Assembly: GCA_021201825.1 (NCBI GenBank)
Contig: JAJQED010000003.1
Coordinates: forward strand, 177,541-241,540
Length of the DNA: 64,000 nt
Origin: Alistipes sp.
Lineage (GTDB): Bacteria > Bacteroidota > Bacteroidia > Bacteroidales > Rikenellaceae
Direction of reading: 5' to 3'
Shown: in pieces, positions 1 to 9,136 of the stretch
Layout: every line of letters begins with the position of its first letter
Numbering within the stretch: position 1 is the first letter of the stretch
Made by a program: the position numbers and the translations under genes
Notes under the pieces: model-generated
What the model was told of the DNA's origin: nothing
Databases searched by the model: none
The model's input: the letters and a program-made list of their open reading frames with translations, nothing else

Positions 1-540
1 TCCGATGCCGGCCCGACCCTTTCCGTTCTGGATATCGGTACCGGAAGCGGTGCCATCGCCGTAACGCTCGCCGCACGGTTGGATAATGCCGTCGTCGCCG
101 CCACCGATATTTCTGAGGCAGCCCTCGTCTTTGCCCGCCATAACGCCCGGGCCGCCGGGGTTGAAGTACATTTCGCCCTTAACGATATCCTGGAGCCGGA
201 GGGATATTGCGATATTCCCGGTGTGCGGGATATGTACGATATTATCGTTTCCAACCCCCCGTATATACCCTCCTCGGAGGCCGCTTCGATGCACAGGAAT
301 GTAACAGACCATGAACCGCACGGTGCGCTTTTTGTTCCCGACAGCGAGCCGCTGCACTATTACGATGCGGTTGCCCGGTTCGCCACGGAGTACCTCAAGC
401 CCCGTGGCAGGCTCTATTTTGAGGTCCATGAGCGTTTTGCGCAGGATGTCGAAAGAATGCTTATGAGGTGTTTCAGGCAAACGGAAGTGCGCAGGGACAT
501 CAACGATAAGGAGCGGATGGTCCGGGCCGTGAAAATTTAG
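1..540 (+). CDS. prmC: Peptide chain release factor N5-glutamine methyltransferase (3' part)
   Basis: The frame is open from base 1, so the gene begins before the window and only about 179 C-terminal residues are present. The first residues contain the SAM-binding motif LDIGTGSGAIAVTLA, and further on comes IIVSNPPYIP, whose NPPY is the signature of methyltransferases that modify Gln or Asn amide nitrogen. The family methylates the GGQ glutamine of release factors in the cytoplasm. The ATG at 79 is internal and is not the start. The N-terminal helical domain that binds the release factor is not in view. recX follows 7 bases later, so both are probably cotranscribed. The family assignment is firm. 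Confidence 0.93.
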   Translation, partial: SDAGPTLSVLDIGTGSGAIAVTLAARLDNAVVAATDISEAALVFARHNARAAGVEVHFALNDILEPEGYCDIPGVRDMYDIIVSNPPYIPSSEAASMHRNVTDHEPHGALFVPDSEPLHYYDAVARFATEYLKPRGRLYFEVHERFAQDVERMLMRCFRQTEVRRDINDKERMVRAVKI

Positions 541-547
541 CCGTTTA

Positions 548-1084
548 ATGATGGATAAAGGCCGGAAAATAAAACAAAAAGGTGCGGGGGCTAAGGCGAA
601 AACAGCCGCCCAGGCCCTCTCGGCCCTTATGCGGCTTTGTTCCCGTAGCGAAAAGTCCACGGGTGATGCCATACGCCTTATGGCACGATGGGGAGTTCCG
701 GACCACGAGCGGGCTTCGGTACTCAAGCAACTTACCGACAGCCGCTTTATAGACGACAGGCGGTTCGCGGAGAGTTACGTCCGCGATAAGGTCAACTTCA
801 GCGGGTGGGGCCCTTATAAGATCTCGCGGGGACTCTCGGCGAAAGGAATACCGCGGGAAATAATCACGGAAGTGACGGTGAGCCTCAGTTCGCTGGACGG
901 TAAGGTTAACCGGTTGTACTCTCTCCTGGAAAAAAAAATGCGGAGGACAAGTTATAAGGATGTTTATGACCTCAAGGGTAAGCTTGTAAGGTATGCCGCT
1001 TCGCAGGGATACGGGTATGAAGAAGTCCTGGAAGAAGTCGAAAAAATAATTAAGGAAAAATATAGAGATGAGAACGAAGATTAG
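548..1084 (+). CDS. recX: RecX family regulatory protein
   Basis: A 178-residue protein with a basic N-terminus followed by the three-helix repeats of RecX. Visible family features are the segment RFIDDRRFAESYVRDK and the later GPYKISRGLSAKGIP, which match the conserved FxDxxFAxxYV and KGI pattern. RecX proteins bind RecA filaments and limit recombinase activity. The first two codons are both ATG (548 and 551), so the exact start is unsure by one residue. It begins 7 bases after prmC and its last 17 bases overlap the start of the M23 peptidase, suggesting one transcript. No recA lies nearby, which is common in Bacteroidota. Confidence 0.88.
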   Translation: MMDKGRKIKQKGAGAKAKTAAQALSALMRLCSRSEKSTGDAIRLMARWGVPDHERASVLKQLTDSRFIDDRRFAESYVRDKVNFSGWGPYKISRGLSAKGIPREIITEVTVSLSSLDGKVNRLYSLLEKKMRRTSYKDVYDLKGKLVRYAASQGYGYEEVLEEVEKIIKEKYRDENED

Positions 1085-2840
1085 CCATTGGCGGATTATT
1101 ATGTTCCTTGCGGTCGCCGCCGCATTGTTTGCCTTTTACCCTAATTCGGCTCAATCACAGGGAGTTGCCGATGTTCCGAAAGATTATTACGTACCACCTA
1201 TGAATCTCCGGTTGCTCTTGTCGGCCAATTTTGCCGAGGCCCGTACGGACCATTTTCATTCCGGGATCGATATCAAAACCGGCGGCAAGGAGGGGGAACC
1301 GCTGTTTGCCGTAGCCGACGGGTATATAGCCCGTATCGGGGTCTCCCCGACGGGTTTCGGCAGGGTGCTTTACATTGCCCATCCCAACGGCACCACTTCG
1401 GTCTATGCCCATATGCAGCGGTTCGAACCCGAGGTCGAGCAGTATGTGGAGCAGGAGCGTATACGTCTAAAAAAGCACCGTGTAGACCTCTATCCCGAGC
1501 CCGGAATGTTTCAGGTTAGGCGGGGGGAACGGATCGGGTTATCGGGCAATTCGGGCAGCTCTCTGGGGCCGCATCTGCATTTCGAACTGCGCGACACCCC
1601 GTCCCAACGCGTTCATAACGTCGCTAAACTGGGCTTTTACGATATCAAGGACGATATTCCCCCGATGCTGGTCCGGCTGCATTACATCGCCGTGGATACG
1701 GTGAACGTTGTTCCCGTGAATGCCCGGCCACGGTCATTCGAACTTGCCGCCGCTTCCCGGGGGGTCTACTACCTGGCCGACACCACGGCACTCAAACTCA
1801 GCCCATGCGGCTATTTCGTGCTGGAGGCTACGGACCGGAAGAACGATACGAACAATACGATGGGTATTTACGGGGTTGATATGGAGCTGGACGGAGAGAG
1901 GGTATTTTCCTACCGGCTCGACAGCTTCCTGTTCGACAATACCCGGTACGTAAATTCATTCACCCATTACGGGATGCAAAAAGGCTCCCGGAACGAACTT
2001 ATACGGCTTGCCGTCCAGGACGGGAACCGGATGCCGATTTATCGCGGGGTAAAGGATCGGGGAGCCATAATTTGCAACGACGATACGGTGCGGCAGGTTA
2101 AGATAACCGCACATGACGACAACGGGAACACTTCGGTCCTCACGTTCCGGGTTTGCCTCGGGTCCGGTAAACAGCCGGTTGCAATACCCGAGGGTATCCC
2201 GGTCGATAACCGGCGCTCGTTCAGCCGGGGCGGCGAAGGTTTGCAGGTAAGTATTCCCGCTAATTCCCTGTATGAACCCATATATTACCGCCAGTATACC
2301 GACTCCGTAACGGTCAATCCCAGGACAGCCCCACTCAGACCGCTTACTCCTGTCTACCGTGTGCATGACGAAAACACACCGCTGCATTCCGCCATGACCG
2401 TCAGTATAGACGTTCCGGGCGAATCGGACGACTTTTCCCGGCTCTGCATAGCCCGGGTCTCGGCGGACGGCAAAAAGTTCAGTTACGTCGGTGGCAAGTA
2501 TTCCAACGGCAGGGTCAGCGCATCGACCCGTAACTTCGGGCTATTTACCGTGGTAAGGGACACAAAGGCCCCTACCGTCAATCCGTCTTTCGCCAACGGT
2601 GCCGACCTTAAAGGACAACAGAGCATATCTTTTAATGTGAGCGACGATTTTTCGGGGGTGGCATCCTACGAGGGGGAGATCGACGGACAATGGATCATCT
2701 TCGAGAAACAGGGGGCGGTCATCACCCATTATTTCGATTCCTCGTCGGTGAACTACAACGGTGGTGAACATAAGATAGTTGTGCGGGTAACCGACAACTG
2801 CGGCAATACAACCGCCATCGAACGGACATTTATCCGGTAG
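1068..2840 (+). CDS. M23 family metallopeptidase, exported
   Basis: A 590-residue protein with an N-terminal hydrophobic segment (about residues 9-29) that looks like a Sec signal. The peptidase domain follows directly: RTDHFHSGIDI around residues 60-69 supplies the first zinc His and Asp (H64, D68) and GPHLHFELR, about 100 residues later, supplies the HxH motif. Such LytM/M23 domains cleave peptidoglycan cross-links in the periplasm. The last 350 residues are beta-rich, with Ig-like sequence near the end (DDFSGVASYEGEIDGQWI), and probably mediate binding. The zinc ligands are intact, so an active enzyme is likely. It overlaps recX by 17 bases. The substrate bond cannot be told from sequence. 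Confidence 0.88.
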   Translation: MRTKISHWRIIMFLAVAAALFAFYPNSAQSQGVADVPKDYYVPPMNLRLLLSANFAEARTDHFHSGIDIKTGGKEGEPLFAVADGYIARIGVSPTGFGRVLYIAHPNGTTSVYAHMQRFEPEVEQYVEQERIRLKKHRVDLYPEPGMFQVRRGERIGLSGNSGSSLGPHLHFELRDTPSQRVHNVAKLGFYDIKDDIPPMLVRLHYIAVDTVNVVPVNARPRSFELAAASRGVYYLADTTALKLSPCGYFVLEATDRKNDTNNTMGIYGVDMELDGERVFSYRLDSFLFDNTRYVNSFTHYGMQKGSRNELIRLAVQDGNRMPIYRGVKDRGAIICNDDTVRQVKITAHDDNGNTSVLTFRVCLGSGKQPVAIPEGIPVDNRRSFSRGGEGLQVSIPANSLYEPIYYRQYTDSVTVNPRTAPLRPLTPVYRVHDENTPLHSAMTVSIDVPGESDDFSRLCIARVSADGKKFSYVGGKYSNGRVSASTRNFGLFTVVRDTKAPTVNPSFANGADLKGQQSISFNVSDDFSGVASYEGEIDGQWIIFEKQGAVITHYFDSSSVNYNGGEHKIVVRVTDNCGNTTAIERTFIR

Positions 2841-2946
2841 GTGTATTCCGGTTTTGCGGGTATTGGCCGGGAAAATCCGGGCATTTGTTGATTAAGTTTC
2901 AGCCGGCCGGCCGGTTTGGCTATTTTTATTAGAAAAACCGGCCACT

Positions 2947-4854
2947 ATGAAATATGTACCCATTCTCAAAAGAAGATTTTTCGCCGTTATAATTACAGCC
3001 GGCCTATTGTGTTGGGCATGCTCGTCGGACGATGCGGTATATCCCGATCAGAACGGGGGCGGCCAAGTCGTTACCGATTGGGCAGACGGTTGGGAGGAGC
3101 CCGTCATTCCGGCTGATCCCGGGGACCCGGGCGACGATGAACTGGTGCCCAACTCACAGTCTGTCAATTACGACAACCAGATAACGGTTGCCTTTTCCGA
3201 CAGCGGAGTGACCGTTACCAACCCTTTCGAGGGCGCAGGGGTTACGGTAAATATCGACGGTCAGCATGTGGTCTTGGAATCGACCATCACGGGTACGGAA
3301 TTGACATACGTACTCCAGGGGATCGCTACGGACGGTTCCGTGAAGATTTACGGGGAATATAAATTCAACCTGGTATTGAACGGGGTGGGGATCACCAATC
3401 CCGACGGGGCCGCAATTAATATCCAGTGCGGCAAAAAAGGGTCCGTGATCCTGCAGGACGGCACCAACAACTGCCTGATAGACGGGGAGGAATATATTTT
3501 CTTCGGGGATGAGAAAATGAAAGGCACTTTCTACAGCAGAGGACAGTTGGTTTTCAGCGGGGACGGTACCCTCGAGGTACGTGGAAAAAACAAACACGGT
3601 ATTTGTTCCGACGATTATCTAAGGGTCGATAACGGTACAATATGGGTGAAAGAGGCCGCGAGCGATGCCATGCATTCAAATGATTATATAGAGATCAACA
3701 GCGGCACCGTCACTACCCGCTCGGCCGGTGAGGGCCTGGAATGCGAAAAAGGCTATATCGAGATCAACGGGGGTAATATTACCATCGTGACCACCGACCA
3801 GAAAGGACATGCCGTTAAGAGCAGCGACTATGCCACCGTTACCGGCGGCCACCTGACGGCCACCGTTTACGGCAATGCCTCCAAAGCGTTAAACGTCTCG
3901 GGAGACCTGGAGATTTCCGGTGGAACACTTGAGTTGTACACCGCCGGGGACGCCATCTGGGATACGGACGACACTTCCTCTTGCGCCGGGATAAAATGTT
4001 CCGGCAACGCATCCATTACCGGCGGCGATATAACCATCGTCAGTACTGGCAAGGGCGGTAAGGGGATCAACGTGGACGGCACACTGCTAATATCCGGCGA
4101 TGTAATTTCAGTGACTACTACCGGTGACCAGTATGTTTACGACCGCAACAACGATACGGCTGCCAAAGCAATAAAGAGTACAGGGGACCTGACCATCACC
4201 GGCGGGACAATAACCGTCCGCACTTCACGGACCGAGGCCGAGGGTATCGAAAGCAAGGCCACCCTGCATATTACGGGAGGCGATCTCGATATCAGAGCTT
4301 ACGACGACTGCCTGAATGCATCGGACCATATCCAGATCGACGGGGGCACCATATACTGTTACAGCTCGACCAACGACGGCATAGACTCCAACGGCACCCT
4401 GACGGTTACCGGCGGTACGGTCATCTCGGTTGGGGCCAGCGCACCGGAAGCGGGTTTCGACTGCGATAACAGCCGCTTCTCCGTTACCGGGGGAATACTT
4501 ATCGGCCTGGGCGGCGATACCAGCACCCCGACTGCAAGTGCCTGTACGCAGCCGTCGGTTATATACAGCAATTCGTCTGCATTCGCTACTTTCCGGCTGG
4601 AATCCACCTCGGGCGAGATACTAACGTTCGCCGCTCCGCGAACCTTTTCCCGTACCGTTTTACTGGTCAGCAGCCCTGATATGGAGCAGGGCGGAAACTA
4701 TACGTTGACCACGGGCGGCGAGATCACCGGGGGAACCGGTAAATACGGGCTTTATTCCGGCGCCGGATATTCGGGCGGCACTTCGGAATCTTTCACCGCA
4801 AGCTCGATGGTCACCACGCTCGGTTCCTCTTCCATGGGTCCGGGCCGGTGGTAA
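2947..4854 (+). CDS. Beta-helix lipoprotein with DUF4353-type carbohydrate-binding domain
   Basis: A 635-residue secreted protein. The N-terminus is basic, then hydrophobic, and reaches Cys25 in LLCWACSSDD, an imperfect lipobox followed by acidic residues. Residues about 75-520 consist of short repeats of the type INGGNI, VTGGHL, ISGGTL, ITGGDI and ITGGTI, spaced about 20-35 residues apart, which is the rung pattern of a right-handed parallel beta-helix. This matches the DUF4353 family (annotated as carbohydrate-binding domain protein). Members often sit next to a CotH kinase, which is not seen here. A glycine/serine-rich tail ends the protein. It stands alone between recX-M23 and the sensor kinase. 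The ligand is unknown. Confidence 0.75.
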   Translation: MKYVPILKRRFFAVIITAGLLCWACSSDDAVYPDQNGGGQVVTDWADGWEEPVIPADPGDPGDDELVPNSQSVNYDNQITVAFSDSGVTVTNPFEGAGVTVNIDGQHVVLESTITGTELTYVLQGIATDGSVKIYGEYKFNLVLNGVGITNPDGAAINIQCGKKGSVILQDGTNNCLIDGEEYIFFGDEKMKGTFYSRGQLVFSGDGTLEVRGKNKHGICSDDYLRVDNGTIWVKEAASDAMHSNDYIEINSGTVTTRSAGEGLECEKGYIEINGGNITIVTTDQKGHAVKSSDYATVTGGHLTATVYGNASKALNVSGDLEISGGTLELYTAGDAIWDTDDTSSCAGIKCSGNASITGGDITIVSTGKGGKGINVDGTLLISGDVISVTTTGDQYVYDRNNDTAAKAIKSTGDLTITGGTITVRTSRTEAEGIESKATLHITGGDLDIRAYDDCLNASDHIQIDGGTIYCYSSTNDGIDSNGTLTVTGGTVISVGASAPEAGFDCDNSRFSVTGGILIGLGGDTSTPTASACTQPSVIYSNSSAFATFRLESTSGEILTFAAPRTFSRTVLLVSSPDMEQGGNYTLTTGGEITGGTGKYGLYSGAGYSGGTSESFTASSMVTTLGSSSMGPGRW

Positions 4855-4890
4855 ACGACTGCAAAGGGTATTAATAGCAGATTATTATAT

Positions 4891-4898
4891 TATTTTTG
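4891..4898 (+). promoter_or_regulatory. Bacteroidota -7 box upstream of the LytS-type kinase
   Basis: TATTTTTG matches the TAnnTTTG consensus exactly and lies 20 bases before the kinase ATG, which would give a very short leader. No clear TTTG-like -33 element is seen at the usual distance, so this call rests on the -7 box and position only. Confidence 0.45.
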
Positions 4899-4917
4899 CC
4901 CGAGCGGCATACTTTCA

Positions 4918-6066
4918 ATGGAAAAACGGGGACAGAAAATAGCGGAGAATATCATATATTACCTTATATGGCTGGTAGTGTTCGCCGTTACGGTTATCGG
5001 GTACAGAGAGGAGGGAGTCATCCAGTGGCATCTCGTGGGGCGCTTTTGGCTGAGGACCATCCCGTTGTTCCTGCTGTTCCTTTTTAATAATTACCTGCTC
5101 ATACCGCGCCTGCTGCTGAAAAAACGGTACGGGTTATATACCGCCGTGGCCGTATCTTCCATTGCGGTACTGTTCGTTTTTTATATTTTCTGTTTCAGGG
5201 CGTTAAAACCCGAGGGCGGTCCTCCCTACGGAACGTTCAGGCCGGAGGGTAACCCCCCGTACCGGGAGTTCCGGATGCCTCCGGGCGATACTCCCGGGCT
5301 TCGTCCGACGGAGGCGGACTCCCTCTACCGTGAGTTCCGGCCCGGTTTGCCGCCGCGGCCGTTCCCCGTTAAATGGGGCCCGGCATTCGCGATGCTCATT
5401 TTTTCATTGGTCATCGTCGGCTTTAACGTCGCCATACGCCTTATGTTCAAGACGATGAACGATTCCCGGGTAATGGAACAACTCGAGCGGCAGAACTTGC
5501 GGGCCGAGTTGGATTACCTGAAAGCGCAGGTGAACCCCCATTTCTTTATGAATACACTGAACAATATCCACGCGCTTGTGGACATAGATACCGAAAAGGC
5601 AAAGGAGACCATCATAGAGCTCTCGAAGATCATGCGGTATATCCTGTATGAGACCGACAAAACGTTCGTATCCCTTAAGGATGAAGTCAAATTCATCCGT
5701 AATTACGTGTCGCTAATGAGCATCCGTTATTCCGGGAACGTCTCCATCGATGCCGTATATCCGCAGAAGCTTCCCGAGGCCAGGATACCGCCTTTGCTGC
5801 TTATTACCCTGGTCGAGAACGCTTTCAAGCACGGTATTAGCTACCGGCAGGAGTCATACATACGGACCATGCTGAAGATACGGGACGGCAGGCTCGTATA
5901 TTCCGTCCGCAATAGCCTGCCCGGGCACCAGGACGGGCCCAAAGGTATGGGGCTGGAAAATATGCAGAAAAGGCTGACCCTGCTGTACGGCAACTCCTAC
6001 CGGCTGGAATTGAAACAGGATGAAAGTGAATTTACGGCCGTCCTCCAAATCCCCCTTGAGATATGA
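4918..6066 (+). CDS. LytS/YehU-type sensor histidine kinase
   Basis: A 382-residue kinase with four predicted membrane helices (about residues 12-28, 46-63, 73-93 and 154-177) and a cytoplasmic His_kinase/GHKL module. QVNPHFFMNTLNNIHAL carries the phospho-acceptor His208, and LVENAFKHGIS is the N box of the ATPase domain. Between helices 3 and 4 lies a proline-rich loop with three imperfect copies of a PPYxxFR motif (PPYGTFR, PPYREFR, SLYREFR). It would face the periplasm if the topology is right. The gene overlaps the regulator by 4 bases (ATGA), so the two are translationally coupled. The signal sensed is unknown. Confidence 0.88.
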   Translation: MEKRGQKIAENIIYYLIWLVVFAVTVIGYREEGVIQWHLVGRFWLRTIPLFLLFLFNNYLLIPRLLLKKRYGLYTAVAVSSIAVLFVFYIFCFRALKPEGGPPYGTFRPEGNPPYREFRMPPGDTPGLRPTEADSLYREFRPGLPPRPFPVKWGPAFAMLIFSLVIVGFNVAIRLMFKTMNDSRVMEQLERQNLRAELDYLKAQVNPHFFMNTLNNIHALVDIDTEKAKETIIELSKIMRYILYETDKTFVSLKDEVKFIRNYVSLMSIRYSGNVSIDAVYPQKLPEARIPPLLLITLVENAFKHGISYRQESYIRTMLKIRDGRLVYSVRNSLPGHQDGPKGMGLENMQKRLTLLYGNSYRLELKQDESEFTAVLQIPLEI

Positions 6067-6773
6067 AAATGCGCTGTATCGCCATCGACGACGAACCGCT
6101 GGCCCTGGCCCAGATCGAACGGTATGTAAAACAAACGCCGTTCCTCGTGCTGGAGGGCCTGTATTCCAGTGCCCTGGATGCACTGGATGCCCTTGCGGAC
6201 GCGGAAATCGACCTGATATTCGCCGATATAAACATGCCCGACCTGAACGGAATCGAGCTGGTCAAGTCCCTCGGCCCGGGAGTAATGGTAATCTTTACAA
6301 CGGCCTATTCGGAATATGCTGTCGAGGGATTCCGGGTGGATGCACAGGACTACCTGCTAAAGCCGATCGGTTATCCGGATTTCCTGCGGGCGGCCGAAAA
6401 GGCCCTGCGGCAGTTTACCCTCCTGAGAAATACCACCAGCCCTGTAGTGCCTCCGCAGGAGCGGATTTTCGTCCGGTCGGAGTATAAGATAATCCCGGTC
6501 GAGTTGGATGATATCACCTTTATCGAGAGTCGGGGGGAATATGTGCGGATCTATACTGGGAACAGCAAACCGGTCATGACACTCGGGAGCCTGCGAAATT
6601 ACGAGGAGAAACTTCCGCGCGGCAGGTTTATGCGCATCCACCGCTCCTATATTGTCAACCTGTCCAAGATCGCTGCAGTGGAGCGAAAGCAGGTGATCAT
6701 CGGGGATAAGCGTATCCCGGTGGGGGAGTCTTACGAGAAGGATTTCTCGGACTACATTTCCCACAATTCATAA
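6063..6773 (+). CDS. LytTR family response regulator
   Basis: A 236-residue regulator. The receiver domain has the acidic pocket (IDDEP, residues 8-12) and phospho-acceptor Asp55 in LIFADINMPDLNG, with the conserved TTAYSEYAVEGF and DYLLKPI segments. A LytTR DNA-binding domain covers about residues 135-232 (DDITFIESRGEYVRI, MRIHRSYIVNL). It partners the kinase encoded immediately upstream. LytTR regulators bind direct repeats upstream of their targets. No target can be identified in the window. The gene ends at a strong terminator. Confidence 0.93.
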   Translation: MKMRCIAIDDEPLALAQIERYVKQTPFLVLEGLYSSALDALDALADAEIDLIFADINMPDLNGIELVKSLGPGVMVIFTTAYSEYAVEGFRVDAQDYLLKPIGYPDFLRAAEKALRQFTLLRNTTSPVVPPQERIFVRSEYKIIPVELDDITFIESRGEYVRIYTGNSKPVMTLGSLRNYEEKLPRGRFMRIHRSYIVNLSKIAAVERKQVIIGDKRIPVGESYEKDFSDYISHNS

Positions 6774-6774
6774 A

Positions 6775-6798
6775 AAAGGCCCCGGTGACGGGGCCTTT
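6775..6798. terminator. Bidirectional rho-independent terminator
   Basis: A perfect 10-bp stem (AAAGGCCCCG / CGGGGCCTTT) with a GTGA loop lies between the convergent LytTR gene and the coiled-coil gene. The A-run before and T-run after let it work on either strand. Confidence 0.88.
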
Positions 6799-6808
6799 CG
6801 GGTTGATA

Positions 6809-7450
6809 TCAGTATTTCCTGGTGAGTTCGTCGAGTTTTTCCCGGAAAGTCTCTTCTGCTTCCTCCACTCCCTCACGGATCCGGTCTTTGGTGTTTTCGG
6901 TATGTTCTTCCATCCGGTCGAAATAGTTATGGGGAGTGCCATGTAGGTCGGCCGCCTCGTAGTTACCGGCCCCGTCGGCGGACGAGGTACCCGTAACTTC
7001 CCGGCCGCCGGCCGCTGCGTTTTGCTTCAGGTCGTCAATTATGCGGTCCACACCGTCAGAGAATTTGTCCGATCGCCTTTCGACCTCGTTCTCGAAGTTG
7101 TAGGCCTCGGCTTTCATATCTTTTTTAAGGTTCTCGGCTTTCTGCTTGAACCTTTCGAGCTGTTCCGTGGTTATATCGCCGGACTGTTTGGCCCGTTGCT
7201 GTATCTGGTCCACCCAGCGGTCAAGCCGGTCGGAGAATTCCTCGTACTGCTGCCGTATTCCCTTTTTGGCTTCCCGCATCTCCCGGCTCACGTCGTGCTT
7301 ATCGGCCCGGGCGGCATCGTCCAGTTTTGAGATCACGTCGGTCAGCTGCTTGCCGTAACCGGTGCTTTTGTCTTTCAGGCCGTCCAGGAATTCCTCGGCC
7401 TTGTTCATCCAGTTGTCCAGTGTGTTCCCGAACGATTTATTTTCTGACAT
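6809..7450 (-). CDS. Predicted long-helix coiled-coil protein, function unknown
   Basis: A 213-residue highly charged protein with no signal peptide or membrane helix. Almost the whole sequence is predicted amphipathic helix with many Lys, Glu, Asp and Arg (for example EEFLDGLKDKSTGYGKQL and EEHTENTKDRIREG), broken by a Gly/Ala/Ser-rich hinge near residues 145-165. Its composition resembles apolipoprotein-like or stress-related coiled coils such as YtxH-type tails, but I do not recognise a specific family. The small acidic protein gene lies upstream on the same strand, 44 bases away, and may share its transcript. Confidence 0.7.
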   Translation of the reverse strand: MSENKSFGNTLDNWMNKAEEFLDGLKDKSTGYGKQLTDVISKLDDAARADKHDVSREMREAKKGIRQQYEEFSDRLDRWVDQIQQRAKQSGDITTEQLERFKQKAENLKKDMKAEAYNFENEVERRSDKFSDGVDRIIDDLKQNAAAGGREVTGTSSADGAGNYEAADLHGTPHNYFDRMEEHTENTKDRIREGVEEAEETFREKLDELTRKY

Positions 7451-7494
7451 AACTTATATGCGTTTATTTTGTTCTCGATAGAGTGGATTCGCAG

Positions 7495-7707
7495 TTAACC
7501 ACGGCTCTCCATGCTGTTTATATCCGGGTTAATTTCCAGTACGGCTTCTTCAACCTCTTCGGGCGATACGCCGCAGCCACAGGTTTCCGTGATCGGGGCA
7601 TTGTCTTCCACGAAAGTATCGGGCGTGAGCAGGGTTTCGGTCTCGATGCCCTTGGGGGTCTGCCCGTCCTGCTCGGGATAAAGCTCGTTAAAATAGCTCT
7701 CGTTCAT
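7495..7707 (-). CDS. Small acidic hypothetical protein
   Basis: A 70-residue protein starting MNESYFNELYPEQDG. The frame extends nine codons further up to another Met, but the downstream ATG gives a better soluble start. It is rich in Glu and Asp and holds a CGCG segment (TETCGCGVSPEEVEEAV), which could bind a metal or be chance. It lies just upstream of the coiled-coil gene on the same strand. No family is recognised. The coding call rests on composition and on the lack of a competing frame. Confidence 0.5.
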   Translation of the reverse strand: MNESYFNELYPEQDGQTPKGIETETLLTPDTFVEDNAPITETCGCGVSPEEVEEAVLEINPDINSMESRG

Positions 7708-8082
7708 ATAATGTAACGTAAAAAGGATTACCAAAAAAACAGGGGGAGGAAACCGTAGCGCGACAAGCCGGATTACAACTGTTAACTACATTTCAAACCT
7801 CACTAATCAACCTCTGCGCCGGATGGCGGAACCGGGCTGTAACGGCTATATTTTACCGCACTCCCTTATCGTCCGTACCCTGAAGCGCAACATCAAATTT
7901 ATAATCGGATGTCGTCAAAAGGCGTGTCGCTTACAGCCCCCTGCAACCCCTGCAAGGTTATCTAATACAATTACCATGCATTTTTAATGGCCGGACACCA
8001 ACGGGCCGATAATCCCGGCTGAGTTTCTTTTTCCGGAGGATATGGTTAAATTTGGGTGCCGACGGGCGTAAACCTTATTATT
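7708..8082. other. Intergenic region between divergent genes
   Basis: About 375 bases with no supportable gene. The right end holds the GH43 promoter listed separately. The centre has no long inverted repeat, tRNA-like fold or coding frame that I can support. Confidence 0.6.
8024..8054 (+). promoter_or_regulatory. Bacteroidota promoter of the GH43 gene
   Basis: A TTTC -33 element at 8024-8027 and an exact TAAATTTG -7 box at 8047-8054 are separated by 19 bases, the spacing typical of the phylum. Transcription would begin near 8060, giving a leader of about 23 bases before the ATG at 8083. Confidence 0.65.
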
Positions 8083-9066
8083 ATGAAAAAACCTATCTTC
8101 TTTATCCTCCTTTCGTTATTTACCGCCCAGGCGGCTTTACCGGCCGGTCCGGCCGGACGGTATGAAAACCCGGTTTCACCGATGAACCTCCCCGACCCGT
8201 CCCTCATCAGGGGTGGGGACGGTTTTTTCTATCTTTTCGCTACGGAGAACTGCCAGGGCCTCCCCGTAATGCGGTCGGCGGACCTTATCGAATGGGAGCG
8301 GGTCGCTTCGGCATTCACGTCAGAGGGTCGTCCCGGCTTCGTGGAGGGTGCCGGCATTTGGGCCCCGTCTATAAACCGTATCGGCGGGAAATATGTGCTG
8401 TATTATTCCATGTCCACATGGGGTGGGGAAGAACAGGCCGGTATCGGTGCGGCATGGGCCGAGGAACCTACGGGCCCGTATACGGACGTGGGCAAACTCG
8501 TGGATATGGCTAATACCGGGGTGAAGAACTCCATAGACCCGTTCTATGTCGAGGAGGGCGGCAGGCATTACCTGTTCTGGGGGAGTTTCAGCGGCCTGTT
8601 CGGTATCGAGCTGGAGAGTGACGGCCTGTCGGTAAAACCGGGAGCGTCGGTCGAACAGATAGCCGGGCGGGCTTACGAAGCCACCTATATCCATAAAAAA
8701 GACGGTTACTATTACCTGTTCGCTTCCATAGGTACCTGCTGCGAGGGAGTTAACAGCACCTATACCACGGTTGTCGGCCGCTCTGCCGACCTATTCGGCC
8801 CCTATACTGACAGGAACGGCAACCTGATGCTCGACAACCGCCATGAAATAGTTATCAAAGGCAACGATCGCTTCAAGGGCCCCGGTCATAACTCCGAGAT
8901 AATCACCGACGACGAGGGCACCGACTGGATACTGTATCATGCCGTGGACGTGGAGATAGCCCGTGGACGGCAACTGATGCTCGACCGGGTGGACTGGGTG
9001 GACGGTTGGCCGGTCGTCGGGGACGGCACCCCGTCGCTTTCATCCCCGGCTCCGGTATTCCATTGA
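8083..9066 (+). CDS. Glycoside hydrolase family 43, exported
   Basis: A 327-residue protein with a signal peptide ending near ALPAGPAG. I chose the ATG at 8083 over the in-frame GTG at 8056 because the signal peptide and predicted promoter fit it. The GH43 catalytic triad is readable: Asp38 in LPDPSLIR (base), Asp152 in NSIDPFYV (pKa modulator) and Glu199 in AYEATYIHKKDGYYYL (acid). The family forms a five-bladed propeller and usually removes arabinose or xylose; arabinan-type activity is the likely role. It acts in the periplasm or at the surface. It is a lone transcription unit ended by a strong hairpin. Exact specificity is not determinable. Confidence 0.87.
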   Translation: MKKPIFFILLSLFTAQAALPAGPAGRYENPVSPMNLPDPSLIRGGDGFFYLFATENCQGLPVMRSADLIEWERVASAFTSEGRPGFVEGAGIWAPSINRIGGKYVLYYSMSTWGGEEQAGIGAAWAEEPTGPYTDVGKLVDMANTGVKNSIDPFYVEEGGRHYLFWGSFSGLFGIELESDGLSVKPGASVEQIAGRAYEATYIHKKDGYYYLFASIGTCCEGVNSTYTTVVGRSADLFGPYTDRNGNLMLDNRHEIVIKGNDRFKGPGHNSEIITDDEGTDWILYHAVDVEIARGRQLMLDRVDWVDGWPVVGDGTPSLSSPAPVFH

Positions 9067-9083
9067 ATGATGCTCTCATAACA

Positions 9084-9111
9084 ACAATGCCGCCCCTCGG
9101 GGCGGCATTGT
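9084..9111. terminator. Rho-independent terminator, bidirectional
   Basis: A perfect 13-bp inverted repeat (ACAATGCCGCCCC / GGGGCGGCATTGT) lies between the convergent GH43 and peroxiredoxin genes. Its A/T ends on both sides suit termination from either direction. Confidence 0.85.
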
Positions 9112-9136
9112 TTGCATAACCGGATTAACCGTTATC

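Noticed and set aside
4918..6773. Agr-type quorum-sensing system
   Set aside because: The LytTR regulator might suggest it, but the kinase has no AgrC-like sensor and no peptide precursor gene is adjacent.
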